A DNA stretch of 27,026 bases, taken from NCBI GenBank assembly GCA_027026055.1, contig JALVPA010000170.1:1-27026 (forward strand). Direction: 5' to 3'. This DNA comes from Campylobacteraceae bacterium (lineage in GTDB: Bacteria; Campylobacterota; Campylobacteria; Campylobacterales; Sulfurovaceae). Position 1 is the first letter of the stretch. Every line of letters starts with the position of its first letter. Positions 7,395 through 15,084 of this stretch are shown here, one piece after another. Made by a program: the position numbers and the translations under genes. The notes under the pieces were generated by a model, which saw nothing but the letters and a program-made list of their open reading frames with translations, was not told where the DNA came from and searched no databases.

Positions 7395-8777
7395 CTATAT
7401 CACCTCCGTTTTCTCTATCGGTTGCATTTGCAACCATCTGCGCCATACCGAAAGCCACCTTTCGTCGGCGATACCGTAATCGGGCGGTAGCCCGACGGGT
7501 ACGACGGTTATCGCTTCGGCGTATTCGCTCGCCACCTCAAGCATATCGGCAAACTCCGAAATCGGAGGTTCCCATCCTTTTACGAGAAAGAGCGCCTCTC
7601 CCGAAATCTTTTGAAGCTCGGCGCGTTTTTCTTCGTAGGTTTCGCTTCCTTCAATTGCAATATAACGCGATGCGCTCGTTCCTACACTCTCCGCTACGGC
7701 GGGTAGTTTCTCTTTTTCGCATGCCCATCCGACGACAATATCGTATGCGCCTTTCAATACGGCGCGTGTCGCTTCCGCTTCCCGATGCGAAAGCGAATCC
7801 CCGACCGAACGATTCGGATGTTCGGCTCCCGTGCGAACTGTCGGCTCTCGCATCGCCTCCAGAAGCGCTTCGACCCCTTCTATACGCAACACCGCTTTGC
7901 GAAGCGCATGAGCATAACCGACATACGCAACCGCCCACAAAAGCATACGCAATCCGATCGTATAGACCGCCGTCGCCATTGCTAAAAAGGGCCACCATTC
8001 TCCCAAACGCTGCGCTTTCGCCACCATCTCGGGATCGATCTCTCCGCCCAGCCTAAAGTAGCGACTCTGCGCGATCAACTCCGCCGACGGTACCGCTTGA
8101 GGCATCCAATCCCGCCACGGAAACGCCACCGCTTTCACAAAACGTTCGAACGCATCGGGGGTAATCGCAAGCGTCGTACTCCATACAAACGCCACATCGT
8201 GCAGCGTAATCGTTACGAGTAATCCCGCAAGAATACCGATACCGTAACATACCCCCATCGACTGCGCGCGACGTATCGCGATCCAATCTCCCAAAAGCGG
8301 ATCGATGCGGTACGACCTCGTTTCCTTCTCTTTATGCAAAAAGCCGAGAATACGTTGCAGCCAATATGCAGGCGAGAAACGCACCATCGCACTATGCGTG
8401 CGCATAGCCCGCACCATCGCCGCGACACTCCCTATCATGGTCAACAGCGGCAACGCTACCGCGGCAAAGAGATAATAGAGCAGATTGACCGGTTCTTTGC
8501 CGTTATAGTGCAACAGCGCGAATGCCGCCGTGAGCCCGAAAATACAAGCGACAAGATTCGACCAAAAAGCGATATCGGCTATCGGACGCGCGTAATGCTC
8601 ACCGGGTGTCGTTCCGTCGTTTTCTTTTCGGATATGCTCTCTCATCCAAACATGCAGCAATTTCGGTGGTTGAGCAAACAACGACGCGTGCGCCAAACCG
8701 AAAGTACGTAACGCCGCCTTATCATTGCCATGCCTTTTGACAAGCGTTTGCAGATCGAAATAATCCGACAACTTCAT
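7395..8777 (-). CDS. DUF2868-family membrane protein
   Basis: 460 residues; its ATG overlaps the malic enzyme stop by 4 bases (ATGA). There are about four transmembrane segments: two close together near residues 70-125, one near 175-195 and one near 285-310. Soluble regions lie at both ends and in the middle, with PLLGDWIAIRRAQSMGVCYG between the second and third segments. The N-terminus, DYFDLQTLVKRHG, and the overall plan fit DUF2868. The C-terminal 130 residues resemble a small alpha/beta domain. Partnership with the DUF3482 GTPase immediately downstream is a known genomic pairing and suggests a GTP-controlled membrane complex; nothing more specific can be read. Confidence 0.8.
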   Translation of the reverse strand: MKLSDYFDLQTLVKRHGNDKAALRTFGLAHASLFAQPPKLLHVWMREHIRKENDGTTPGEHYARPIADIAFWSNLVACIFGLTAAFALLHYNGKEPVNLLYYLFAAVALPLLTMIGSVAAMVRAMRTHSAMVRFSPAYWLQRILGFLHKEKETRSYRIDPLLGDWIAIRRAQSMGVCYGIGILAGLLVTITLHDVAFVWSTTLAITPDAFERFVKAVAFPWRDWMPQAVPSAELIAQSRYFRLGGEIDPEMVAKAQRLGEWWPFLAMATAVYTIGLRMLLWAVAYVGYAHALRKAVLRIEGVEALLEAMREPTVRTGAEHPNRSVGDSLSHREAEATRAVLKGAYDIVVGWACEKEKLPAVAESVGTSASRYIAIEGSETYEEKRAELQKISGEALFLVKGWEPPISEFADMLEVASEYAEAITVVPVGLPPDYGIADERWLSVWRRWLQMQPIEKTEVI

Positions 8778-10054
8778 CGCCCGTTATGCTCCGTACACTC
8801 GTACATCAAACATCGCAAATGCTCGCGATAGCTATCGTAATCAAACCCTTTTATGCGCGCCACTCCTTCTTCGACCGCTTTTTTCGCAACTGCCGAGGCG
8901 ACCCAGATCACTACCTCTTTGTTAAACGGCAAAGGGATAACGTGATCTTTGCCGTAGGCGATATGTTCGTTATGGTACGCCGCTTTGACATAATAAGGCA
9001 CGGGCTCTTTCGCCAACGCCGCCAACGCTTCCGCCGCCGCCATTTTCATCCCTTCGGTGATTTTACGCGCACGTACGTCCAATGCCCCGCGAAAAATCGA
9101 CGGAAACCCCAAGACGTTGTTGACCTGATTGCCGTAATCCGATCTTCCCGTCCCGATAATCGCGTCGTCTCTGACCCGTTTGACCTCTTCGGGAAAAATT
9201 TCGGGTACGGGATTCGCCAAAGCGAAGATAATCGGATCGGCAGCCATTTTTGCGACCATTTCGGAGGTTAACGCGCCCGCCACACTCAACCCCAAAAACA
9301 TATCGGCGTCTTCGATCGCTTCTTCAAGCGTTTCGGCATCCGTATCGATCGCAAATTCGGCTTTGTAAGGATTGAGATCTTTTCTATCTCTGCGTATGAC
9401 GCCTTTGGAATCGCACATAACGATATGCTTGACTCCCAAGGCACGGTACATTCTCGCACACGAGATACCCGCCGCGCCGGCGCCGTTAATTACAATTTTT
9501 ATCTCTTCGATCCGTTTTCCCGTAAGCTCGGACGCATTGATAAGTCCCGCCGTCGTGATAATCGCCGTGCCGTGTTGATCGTCGTGAAAAACGGGGATAT
9601 CGAGTTCCTCTTTTAAGATACGCTCTATCTCGAAACATTTCGGCGCGGCGATATCTTCGAGATTGATGCCGCCGAACGTCGGTGCGATAGCCTTGCAAAC
9701 GGAGACGATCTCTTCCGTCGTATGCACGTCCAACTCGATATCGAACGCATCGATCGCCGCAAATTTTTTGAAGAGCACCGATTTGCCCTCCATCACGGGT
9801 TTACTCGCTTCCGCACCAATATCTCCGAGACCGAGTACCGCCGAACCGTCGCTTACGACGGCAACGAGATTGGCGCGACCGGTATACTCGAAAACTTTCT
9901 CTTTCTCTTTGGCGATCTCTTCGCAGGGTATCGCCACTCCCGGCGTATACGCCAAAGAGAGATCGTGTTGTGTTTCGCAAGGTTTGGTCAGCGCAATGCC
10001 GATCTTACCGCCTTTATGGTAGGAGAACACTTCGTCTTTGGAAACGGATGCCAT
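8774..10054 (-). CDS. Malic enzyme (malate dehydrogenase, oxaloacetate-decarboxylating)
   Basis: 426 residues from ATG at 10054 with an AAAGG-like site. It carries all blocks of the bacterial MaeB-type malic enzyme: LAYTPGVA, VVSDGSAVLGLGD, GINLEDI, HDDQHGTAI, the dinucleotide fold INGAGAAG and FALANPVPEI, GRSDYGNQVNN. It converts malate to pyruvate and CO2 with reduction of NAD(P). It lacks the C-terminal phosphotransacetylase-like domain of the long MaeB forms, so it is the short type. Cofactor choice cannot be decided by eye. First gene of a three-gene operon; the coupling to a DUF2868/DUF3482 pair is unusual. Confidence 0.96.
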   Translation of the reverse strand: MASVSKDEVFSYHKGGKIGIALTKPCETQHDLSLAYTPGVAIPCEEIAKEKEKVFEYTGRANLVAVVSDGSAVLGLGDIGAEASKPVMEGKSVLFKKFAAIDAFDIELDVHTTEEIVSVCKAIAPTFGGINLEDIAAPKCFEIERILKEELDIPVFHDDQHGTAIITTAGLINASELTGKRIEEIKIVINGAGAAGISCARMYRALGVKHIVMCDSKGVIRRDRKDLNPYKAEFAIDTDAETLEEAIEDADMFLGLSVAGALTSEMVAKMAADPIIFALANPVPEIFPEEVKRVRDDAIIGTGRSDYGNQVNNVLGFPSIFRGALDVRARKITEGMKMAAAEALAALAKEPVPYYVKAAYHNEHIAYGKDHVIPLPFNKEVVIWVASAVAKKAVEEGVARIKGFDYDSYREHLRCLMYECTEHNGR

Positions 10055-10080
10055 AGGTTGCCTTTGTAGTAGAATGGAAT

Positions 10081-10086
10081 ATTATA
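10081..10086 (-). promoter_or_regulatory. Putative malic enzyme operon -10 element
   Basis: Reading the - strand, TATAAT lies 27 bases upstream of the malic enzyme ATG. The -35-proximal region falls in copy 1 of the 44-bp tandem duplication, where only weak TTTACG-like matches occur. Confidence 0.6.
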
Positions 10087-10102
10087 TACTATTTAGACTA
10101 AT

Positions 10103-10190
10103 TACGTAAAACAATACCTTCCTTTTTTTGCCGCCTTTATTCTTGATACGTAAAACAATACCTTCCTTTTTTTGCCGCCTTTATTCTTGA
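10103..10190. repeat. Perfect 44-bp tandem duplication
   Basis: Positions 10103-10146 and 10147-10190 are identical over all 44 bases with no spacer. The unit begins TACGTAAAACAATACC and ends TTTATTCTTGA, with a central T-run followed by GCCGCC. It has no internal palindrome longer than TACGTA. It lies between the divergent malic enzyme and serpin promoters. Zero divergence implies a recent duplication or active slippage, or an assembly artefact. Confidence 0.95.
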
Positions 10191-10227
10191 AAGGTTTCGC
10201 TATCGAACGACAAATTCTCCGATGGTG

Positions 10228-10233
10228 TATAAT
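10228..10233 (+). promoter_or_regulatory. Putative serpin-fecR -10 element
   Basis: TATAAT, preceded by TG, lies 35 bases before the serpin ATG. The serpin ribosome site is AAAAAGG at 10256-10262. The right end of the 44-bp duplication is 37 bases upstream of this hexamer, so the second copy reaches the usual upstream promoter region. Confidence 0.65.
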
Positions 10234-10268
10234 ATTACATAACGAGAAAAAATGTAAAAAGGTATGAC

Positions 10269-11474
10269 ATGAAGCTTTTACTTTTTATAGTCGTAGTATT
10301 GACAAGCATACTCGACGGTAAAGAGCCTATACCGTATCAAAGTGTGATAGAAGGTAATAATCGATTCGGTATCGATCTCTACCACAGGCTGGCGGCATCG
10401 ACTGAAGGGAAAGATAAAAATATCTTTTTCTCACCGTTTAGCATAAGCGAGGCATTCGCTATGACCGTTGCGGGAGCGAGGGGAGAGACGGCAAAGGAGA
10501 TTCGAGATACATTACGTTTTCCTTCCAATGATGAAAAACTCCATAACGGTTTTACTACGCTTAATAAAACGTTGCAAAACAGAGCCCAAGAGGGGCTTCG
10601 CCTCGATTTGGCCAATGCGATATGGCTGCAAGAGGGAATAGCGTTTAACGAAACAACCGAACAACTTATAAAAAAGTACTATCAAGGCGCGTTCCACTTG
10701 GCGAACTTTAGAGATATCCGCTTAATCGAGCCTATACGCCAAGAGATAAATGGTTGGGTCGGCAAAAAAACAGAGAATAAAATTCAAGAGCTCATCGCAA
10801 AAGGAATTCTTGACGCTACAACGCGTATGGTGCTGGTAAACGCTATCTATTTTAAAGGGAAGTGGGCTTATCCTTTCGAAGAGTTCGCTACTTTCCACGA
10901 AAACTTTTATATGCGTGACAAAAAGCATGTAAAAGTGTCTATGATGCATCAAAAGCGGCGTTTAAACTATTACGAAAATAGCAATTTACAAGTTTTAGAG
11001 CTACCGTATATAGGCAAGAGTCTCTCGATGGTTATTTTTCTGCCGCGCAAAGGTGTTTCGATAAATGCTTTGGAAAAGGCGTTAAGTACGAAACATATCG
11101 ATAGCGTATTCGAAAGCATGTCGCCGACAAGAGTGGCGGTAAGCCTGCCTCGTTTTCAATTTAAAACAAAATATTATTTAAAAGCGATTCTAAAAAGAAT
11201 GGGAATGGTAGTTCCATTTGGCAACAGTGCCGATTTTAGCGGATTTACAACAAGCGACGGATTAAAAATTGCACAAGTGATACATGGCGCTTCGATTACC
11301 GTAAACGAAGAGGGAAGCGAAGCGGTGGCCGCCACGGCTATCGTTATGAAAACGAAAGGTATACGCAAAAAACCGCAATACGTAGAGTTTAGAGCCGATC
11401 ACCCGTTTCTTTTTATAATTAGAGATAGAAAAAACGGTGTGATTTTATTTATGGGGAGAGTTGTGAAACCGTAA
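10269..11474 (+). CDS. Secreted serpin (serine protease inhibitor family I4)
   Basis: 401 residues. A short hydrophobic N-terminus (about 1-16) with no lipobox Cys looks like a Sec signal peptide. The serpin fold blocks are all present: SPFSISEAFAMTVAGARGET (55-74), the shutter/breach block NAIYFKGKW (191-199), and the C-terminal signature HPFLFIIRD plus GVILFMGRVVKP. The reactive loop hinge EEGSEAVAAT (347-356) has the small residues typical of inhibitory serpins. Counting 17 residues from Glu347 puts P1 at Lys363 (KTK-GIRKK), predicting inhibition of trypsin-like proteases in the periplasm or outside the cell. Serpins are rare in this phylum as far as I know. Lower G+C than flanking operons suggests acquisition. 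Confidence 0.95.
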   Translation: MKLLLFIVVVLTSILDGKEPIPYQSVIEGNNRFGIDLYHRLAASTEGKDKNIFFSPFSISEAFAMTVAGARGETAKEIRDTLRFPSNDEKLHNGFTTLNKTLQNRAQEGLRLDLANAIWLQEGIAFNETTEQLIKKYYQGAFHLANFRDIRLIEPIRQEINGWVGKKTENKIQELIAKGILDATTRMVLVNAIYFKGKWAYPFEEFATFHENFYMRDKKHVKVSMMHQKRRLNYYENSNLQVLELPYIGKSLSMVIFLPRKGVSINALEKALSTKHIDSVFESMSPTRVAVSLPRFQFKTKYYLKAILKRMGMVVPFGNSADFSGFTTSDGLKIAQVIHGASITVNEEGSEAVAATAIVMKTKGIRKKPQYVEFRADHPFLFIIRDRKNGVILFMGRVVKP

Positions 11475-11494
11475 TGTTTGTAGGAGGAATTTTA

Positions 11495-12877
11495 ATGAAA
11501 CATAGAGTCGCACTATATAAAAAAAGCTTCTTTTTTACATTACTTCTTTTGTTGACAGCCCCTTGGCTATATGGTATAGAAAGTTACTATACAACAAAAC
11601 TCTACCCCAATTGGTTTAATCCATTGGGAGGATTGGCAAACTACTATGGAGGGTATGCTACTTTAACAATCGATAAGTGGGGTGGCGTAATGCTTGAGGA
11701 TAATTTTTACTCTAAAGATAAAGAGTTAACCGATAAGCATTGGCTAACAATAGATGAAGCTTGGCGCGGTAAAGGCAAAAAGTGGAAAAACGAACTCTTT
11801 CTTAAAATCACTTTTCACTACATAATAAAATCGAATGGCAAAGAGGAGAAAGCGACTGGAAGCGGTTCGTTTAAATTCCCTCCTGTCGATAGCGAAATCA
11901 ATTTATTAAATAGTTATACCCAAAATAGCGTAGTAAATGATGAGTATGCAAATGCTCACGGCATAAATACTTTTTTAAAGAAAACATTTATCAAACGAAA
12001 AAAAGGAGAGGTTATTTTAATCAGGCAAGGCCACACTATTAAAGCCCGTAGAGGAATGCAATTAAAAGTTGGAGACATCATTAGAACTTTAGATAGCACT
12101 GCCGAAATTGTTCTTAGCGGAAGAGCTATTATTAAAATCAAGCCCCATACCGAAATTATTATTCCAAAAGTTTCCCCACCATTAGATGAAAAAACCAGTT
12201 TTATTAGAATGACATACGGAGTTATTTTTGCACATACTAAAAGAGAACTAGATTCATTGAAAATATATGTTCCACAAGCAGTTCTTGGAACAAGAGGAAC
12301 AATATTTAAACTCTCGCACGATCCTAAAACTATAAAAAGTTGCGTAACGGTCTTTGAACACTCTGTTTGGTTTAGCGATCTGCAAAAAAGAAAAACGGTT
12401 ATTGTGCATGAAGAAGAAGAGAGTTGTGTGGTAAACGGAGGACTTCCAAGCAACCCACAACCATATATAAAGAGTAAAAAAGCATCTGCTCAAAAAGTAT
12501 TTCATTTTAGCGGCAAAACAGAAGATAATCTTCCTACAATACTCTCACTCAAAATTGCCAAAGACGGTACAATTAGCGGCATCTACAGCGTGAAGGGAAG
12601 TAAATTCCAAAAAGGAAAACCGTGTCAATTAAGTGCACACACTCCATATAGAGGAAAAATAGAGAAGAGTAGTTTTAGAGCAAAAGGAGTCTTAGAAGCA
12701 ACGCAGGCTTGGTGTGAAGGCTCAAAGAGTATAAGGCAGAGATTTCCTGCAACCCCTTTTAGCCTCTCTTATAAAGAGGGCAAGGGGCTTCTTCTCGATA
12801 TTGGGGAGCAGCACTATCGCGTACTCTTTACAAAACCGACAATCAATCCTTTTGAGGCAACATACAACATAGAGTAA
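11495..12877 (+). CDS. Secreted FecR-domain protein
   Basis: 460 residues from ATG at 11495, chosen because AGGAGGAATTTTA precedes it perfectly; an upstream ATG at 11474 overlapping the serpin stop would add 7 residues. Residues 9-27 are a signal peptide (FFFTLLLLLTAPWLYG). Residues 28-165 are a Trp/Tyr-rich region of no recognised family. Residues 170-315 are a FecR domain: IRQGHTIKARRGMQLKVGD, then IIRTLDSTAEIVLSG and VLGTRGTIF. A beta-rich C-terminal region with Cys residues follows. It lacks the inner-membrane anti-sigma arrangement of classical FecR, so a surface or periplasmic structural role is likely. Strikingly AT-rich: 18 of 60 bases are G or C in 11881-11940. Likely co-transcribed with the serpin. 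Confidence 0.85.
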   Translation: MKHRVALYKKSFFFTLLLLLTAPWLYGIESYYTTKLYPNWFNPLGGLANYYGGYATLTIDKWGGVMLEDNFYSKDKELTDKHWLTIDEAWRGKGKKWKNELFLKITFHYIIKSNGKEEKATGSGSFKFPPVDSEINLLNSYTQNSVVNDEYANAHGINTFLKKTFIKRKKGEVILIRQGHTIKARRGMQLKVGDIIRTLDSTAEIVLSGRAIIKIKPHTEIIIPKVSPPLDEKTSFIRMTYGVIFAHTKRELDSLKIYVPQAVLGTRGTIFKLSHDPKTIKSCVTVFEHSVWFSDLQKRKTVIVHEEEESCVVNGGLPSNPQPYIKSKKASAQKVFHFSGKTEDNLPTILSLKIAKDGTISGIYSVKGSKFQKGKPCQLSAHTPYRGKIEKSSFRAKGVLEATQAWCEGSKSIRQRFPATPFSLSYKEGKGLLLDIGEQHYRVLFTKPTINPFEATYNIE

Positions 12878-12905
12878 TAAGCAATCCCTCATCTATCGCG
12901 TAGTA

Positions 12906-12930
12906 TAAAAAAACCGTTTATCAGGGTTTT
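12906..12930 (-). terminator. Rho-independent terminator of the molybdoenzyme operon
   Basis: On the - strand, just after the last gene, AAAACC and GGTTTT pair as a 6-bp stem around a 9-base loop, and the stem runs into further T residues. It is AT-rich and weak but correctly placed 4 bases past the stop. Reading from the other side the stem has no T tail, so it is less convincing for the FecR gene. Confidence 0.5.
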
Positions 12931-12933
12931 CCG

Positions 12934-13431
12934 TTAAAGATTTTCCTCCTCTTCCGGAAAATACTCGTCGAGAATCTTTGGAAAAAGGCGTATCGTTTTG
13001 CGCGCTTTTTCGATCTTTTTTTCGAAGATGTCGCTACTTGCGGGAAAGTCTGCCATCAACGATTCGTAAATAGCGATCTTCTCCTCCATGTGATTCTCCA
13101 ACGCATCAAGTACCGCGCGCATCGTCTCGCGGGTAACGGCATACTTCATCAGCAGCTCGAACATCCGCTTTCTAGGATGAATCGCCATCGATTCACCCGC
13201 GGCCAAAGCGATCTCTTTGATATCCCAGCGAGAGATATAGATCCCGCTGACATGCGGCGCGATCAATTTGGCGTATAACGCTTCGGTATAGGAAGGATAA
13301 TCTTTCAAATCCGCCTCTTCGTCCACATCGCATTGCCCGTCGGGGCAAAAGGCGGGTTTGCCTCCGGCAAAATTTTGCAAACTCAAATTTTCGAACTCTT
13401 TTCGCAACGCATCCATATCGCGTTCTGCCAT
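12934..13431 (-). CDS. Unidentified protein, last gene of molybdoenzyme operon
   Basis: 165 residues. Two ATG codons are adjacent (13434 and 13431); the second is preferred because AAGGAG then lies 6 bases upstream rather than 3. The upstream gene's TAA abuts the first ATG, so translation is probably coupled. The protein is soluble and mostly helical, with PAFCPDGQCD near residue 30 (a CxxxxxC pair) and a very acidic C-terminus. No membrane segment or signal. I do not recognise the family. Its place behind a TorD-like chaperone and an Fe-S protein suggests a role in maturing or regulating the oxidoreductase, but this is inference from context only. Confidence 0.75.
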   Translation of the reverse strand: MAERDMDALRKEFENLSLQNFAGGKPAFCPDGQCDVDEEADLKDYPSYTEALYAKLIAPHVSGIYISRWDIKEIALAAGESMAIHPRKRMFELLMKYAVTRETMRAVLDALENHMEEKIAIYESLMADFPASSDIFEKKIEKARKTIRLFPKILDEYFPEEEENL

Positions 13432-13434
13432 CAT

Positions 13435-13905
13435 TTACTCCTTGCTTAATTCCGGTATCAAATCGATATCGATCGGTGTGTCGTACCACCGTGCGGCGAT
13501 CAACATCATTTTGGCGACAAAGCGCACCTTGTCGTCGAGAAACGCACTCTTTTCAAAGAGCGCTTCAACCTCGTCGTCGAGACAATGCCCATAGATGCGT
13601 CCCTCTTTCGCTTCGATGAAATCGACCCTGCCTTCTCGCCCGGCCGCTTCGTTCGTTTCGTCGCAAAAAGAGAGGGTCTTTTCGGCGAATTCGCGCTCTA
13701 TGATCATTTTGTCCACTTTCGATTTTGCGACGTTACTCATCGTATAGTCGAAATGTTCGTCGCCGATATTGAGCGCGATCGCCGTCGCATTGACGCCGTA
13801 ATGTTTTAAAATACGGTTGAAATAGCGTCTGGCGTACCCCGTTTGGGCATTGTAGCCCAATACGGTACAAAGCTCGGTATCGGGTTTGATCTCATGCGGC
13901 TGCAA
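13435..13905 (-). CDS. Unidentified small soluble protein in molybdoenzyme operon
   Basis: 156 residues, start ATG at 13905 behind a GGAGGT site, stop TAA directly abutting the next gene. The N-terminal half (CTVLGYNAQTGYARRYFNRI, then LKHYGVNATAIALNIGD) has a faint look of the substrate-binding domain of shikimate dehydrogenase-like proteins, but the length is too short for a full enzyme and I do not claim it. No signal peptide, membrane helix or metal motif. The C-terminus MLIAARWYDTPIDIDLIPEL may be a docking or dimer helix. Operon position points to an accessory role for the oxidoreductase. Confidence 0.75.
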   Translation of the reverse strand: MQPHEIKPDTELCTVLGYNAQTGYARRYFNRILKHYGVNATAIALNIGDEHFDYTMSNVAKSKVDKMIIEREFAEKTLSFCDETNEAAGREGRVDFIEAKEGRIYGHCLDDEVEALFEKSAFLDDKVRFVAKMMLIAARWYDTPIDIDLIPELSKE

Positions 13906-13931
13906 AGTACACCTCCGGTGTTTCGAACGAA

Positions 13932-13952
13932 GAGTGAAGAGTGAAAAGTGAA
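13932..13952. repeat. Second locus of the GAGTGAA 7-bp repeat (three units)
   Basis: GAGTGAA, GAGTGAA, AAGTGAA occupy three consecutive 7-base steps in the 60-base gap between two - strand genes of the molybdoenzyme operon. The unit is the same as in the eight-unit array at 604-659, 13 kb away. Confidence 0.8.
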
Positions 13953-13965
13953 GAATATCGGTAAC

Positions 13966-15084
13966 TCATTTTATTTCTCCTCTCATTTTTTTGGCGTTTT
14001 GGTGCAAAAAAAGCGCCTCTTCCTCTTCAATCTTGCAGCGCGGGCAGACGATCTCGCCTTCGAAATAGGTAAAGGGGTTGCCGCATTCGTGGCAACGTTT
14101 GATCGTAAAGGTCGCCAAAGTTCTATGCGTCGGCTCGAAGAACTCTTTGGTCTCGAAACCCGGTTGCAGATGCAACGCATCCGGTTCGCAAACGTCGTGA
14201 CAAAGCCTGCATTTCACGCACAACATCGCATCGAAACTGATAAGAGAAAATTTCGCATCGCTCGAAAGCGCACCCGTCGGACAAATACGGTAGCAGATTT
14301 GGCAGTTGGTACAGTTTTCGTCCACGTACTTTTGCGACACAAAAGAGATGTCCTCTTCGGCAAGCACTTCGTAGGTTTCGGGTTTGGGCGTATGCTTGAG
14401 CACGCTAAAGAGTATCTTTCGTTTGTCGGGAATTTGCTTTTGTTTGATACGCGCTATCGTCTCCGTATCCAAGCGACTCTCGAAAAGCTCGTCCGATTCG
14501 ACCGCTTCGTCGAAGGTGCGCTTGTGTGCGGCGATACCCTCCAGCGAAGCGCTTTTGCGCAAAAACGCTCGTCTCTCCGACACATCGTTCTTTTCATCCG
14601 CCTCTTCTTTCGAGAGGTCGGAAGGTGTGTCGTTGATCTGCAAACGTTTATGCGAGATACTCTCCAATACGAAATTCGCCTCTTCGATACGCGATACGAT
14701 CACTTCATACAAGTTCGTACCGGGATCGTATGCGGCAATATCGAGCGTGATCGGCTCTTCGCTCGCCAGCGTCAACGCAATCAAATGCTCCACGCTCAAG
14801 ACGGATAGACACGGGACATTGAGTTTAGAAGAAACGAGCCGAACGGGACTTTCCAAAAACGAAAAGAAAAACTCCGTCGCGGAAAAGTCCGAAAGCGAAA
14901 AGGCTTCCACGGGGCATGCTCCGACCGCCGCCGCACCCTCGACGCCCGTACCTTTCGTAAAAACGGGCAACTGATCCTCTATGTATACCCTCTTGTCGGT
15001 CGCATGCTCACAGAGCCGACATCGGCTCATTTTGCTGTGAGAACGCACGCACTTGGCGGCATCGAAGATCAATTTCGTACTCAT
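13966..15084 (-). CDS. Multi-cluster 4Fe-4S protein with C-terminal zinc ribbon
   Basis: 372 residues from ATG at 15084, overlapping the TorD-like stop as ATGA; a longer frame upstream lies inside that gene and is rejected. Cys residues at 12, 22, 25 and 57 could bind one N-terminal cluster (CRLC, GACPVEAF). A 200-residue middle region has no metal motif. Two ferredoxin-type motifs follow: CTNCQICYRICP (258-269) and CVKCRLCHDVCE (289-300). A zinc-ribbon-like pair, CHEC (331-334) and CPRC (347-350), ends the protein. No Tat or Sec signal, so it acts in the cytoplasm, probably in Fe-S or cofactor insertion for the oxidoreductase. Similar proteins occur in formate dehydrogenase clusters, from memory. 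Confidence 0.85.
   Translation of the reverse strand: MSTKLIFDAAKCVRSHSKMSRCRLCEHATDKRVYIEDQLPVFTKGTGVEGAAAVGACPVEAFSLSDFSATEFFFSFLESPVRLVSSKLNVPCLSVLSVEHLIALTLASEEPITLDIAAYDPGTNLYEVIVSRIEEANFVLESISHKRLQINDTPSDLSKEEADEKNDVSERRAFLRKSASLEGIAAHKRTFDEAVESDELFESRLDTETIARIKQKQIPDKRKILFSVLKHTPKPETYEVLAEEDISFVSQKYVDENCTNCQICYRICPTGALSSDAKFSLISFDAMLCVKCRLCHDVCEPDALHLQPGFETKEFFEPTHRTLATFTIKRCHECGNPFTYFEGEIVCPRCKIEEEEALFLHQNAKKMRGEIK

Noticed and set aside
10103..10190. CRISPR array
   Set aside because: The two 44-base units abut with no spacer, and no cas gene is present.
11474..12877. Classical FecR anti-sigma regulator
   Set aside because: It has an N-terminal signal peptide and a long beta-rich C-terminus, no FecI sigma factor or TonB receptor gene nearby, and no cytoplasmic anti-sigma domain.
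13948..14808. 286-codon + strand frame
   Set aside because: Antisense to the Fe-S/zinc-ribbon protein whose Cys motifs are unmistakable; no start signal.
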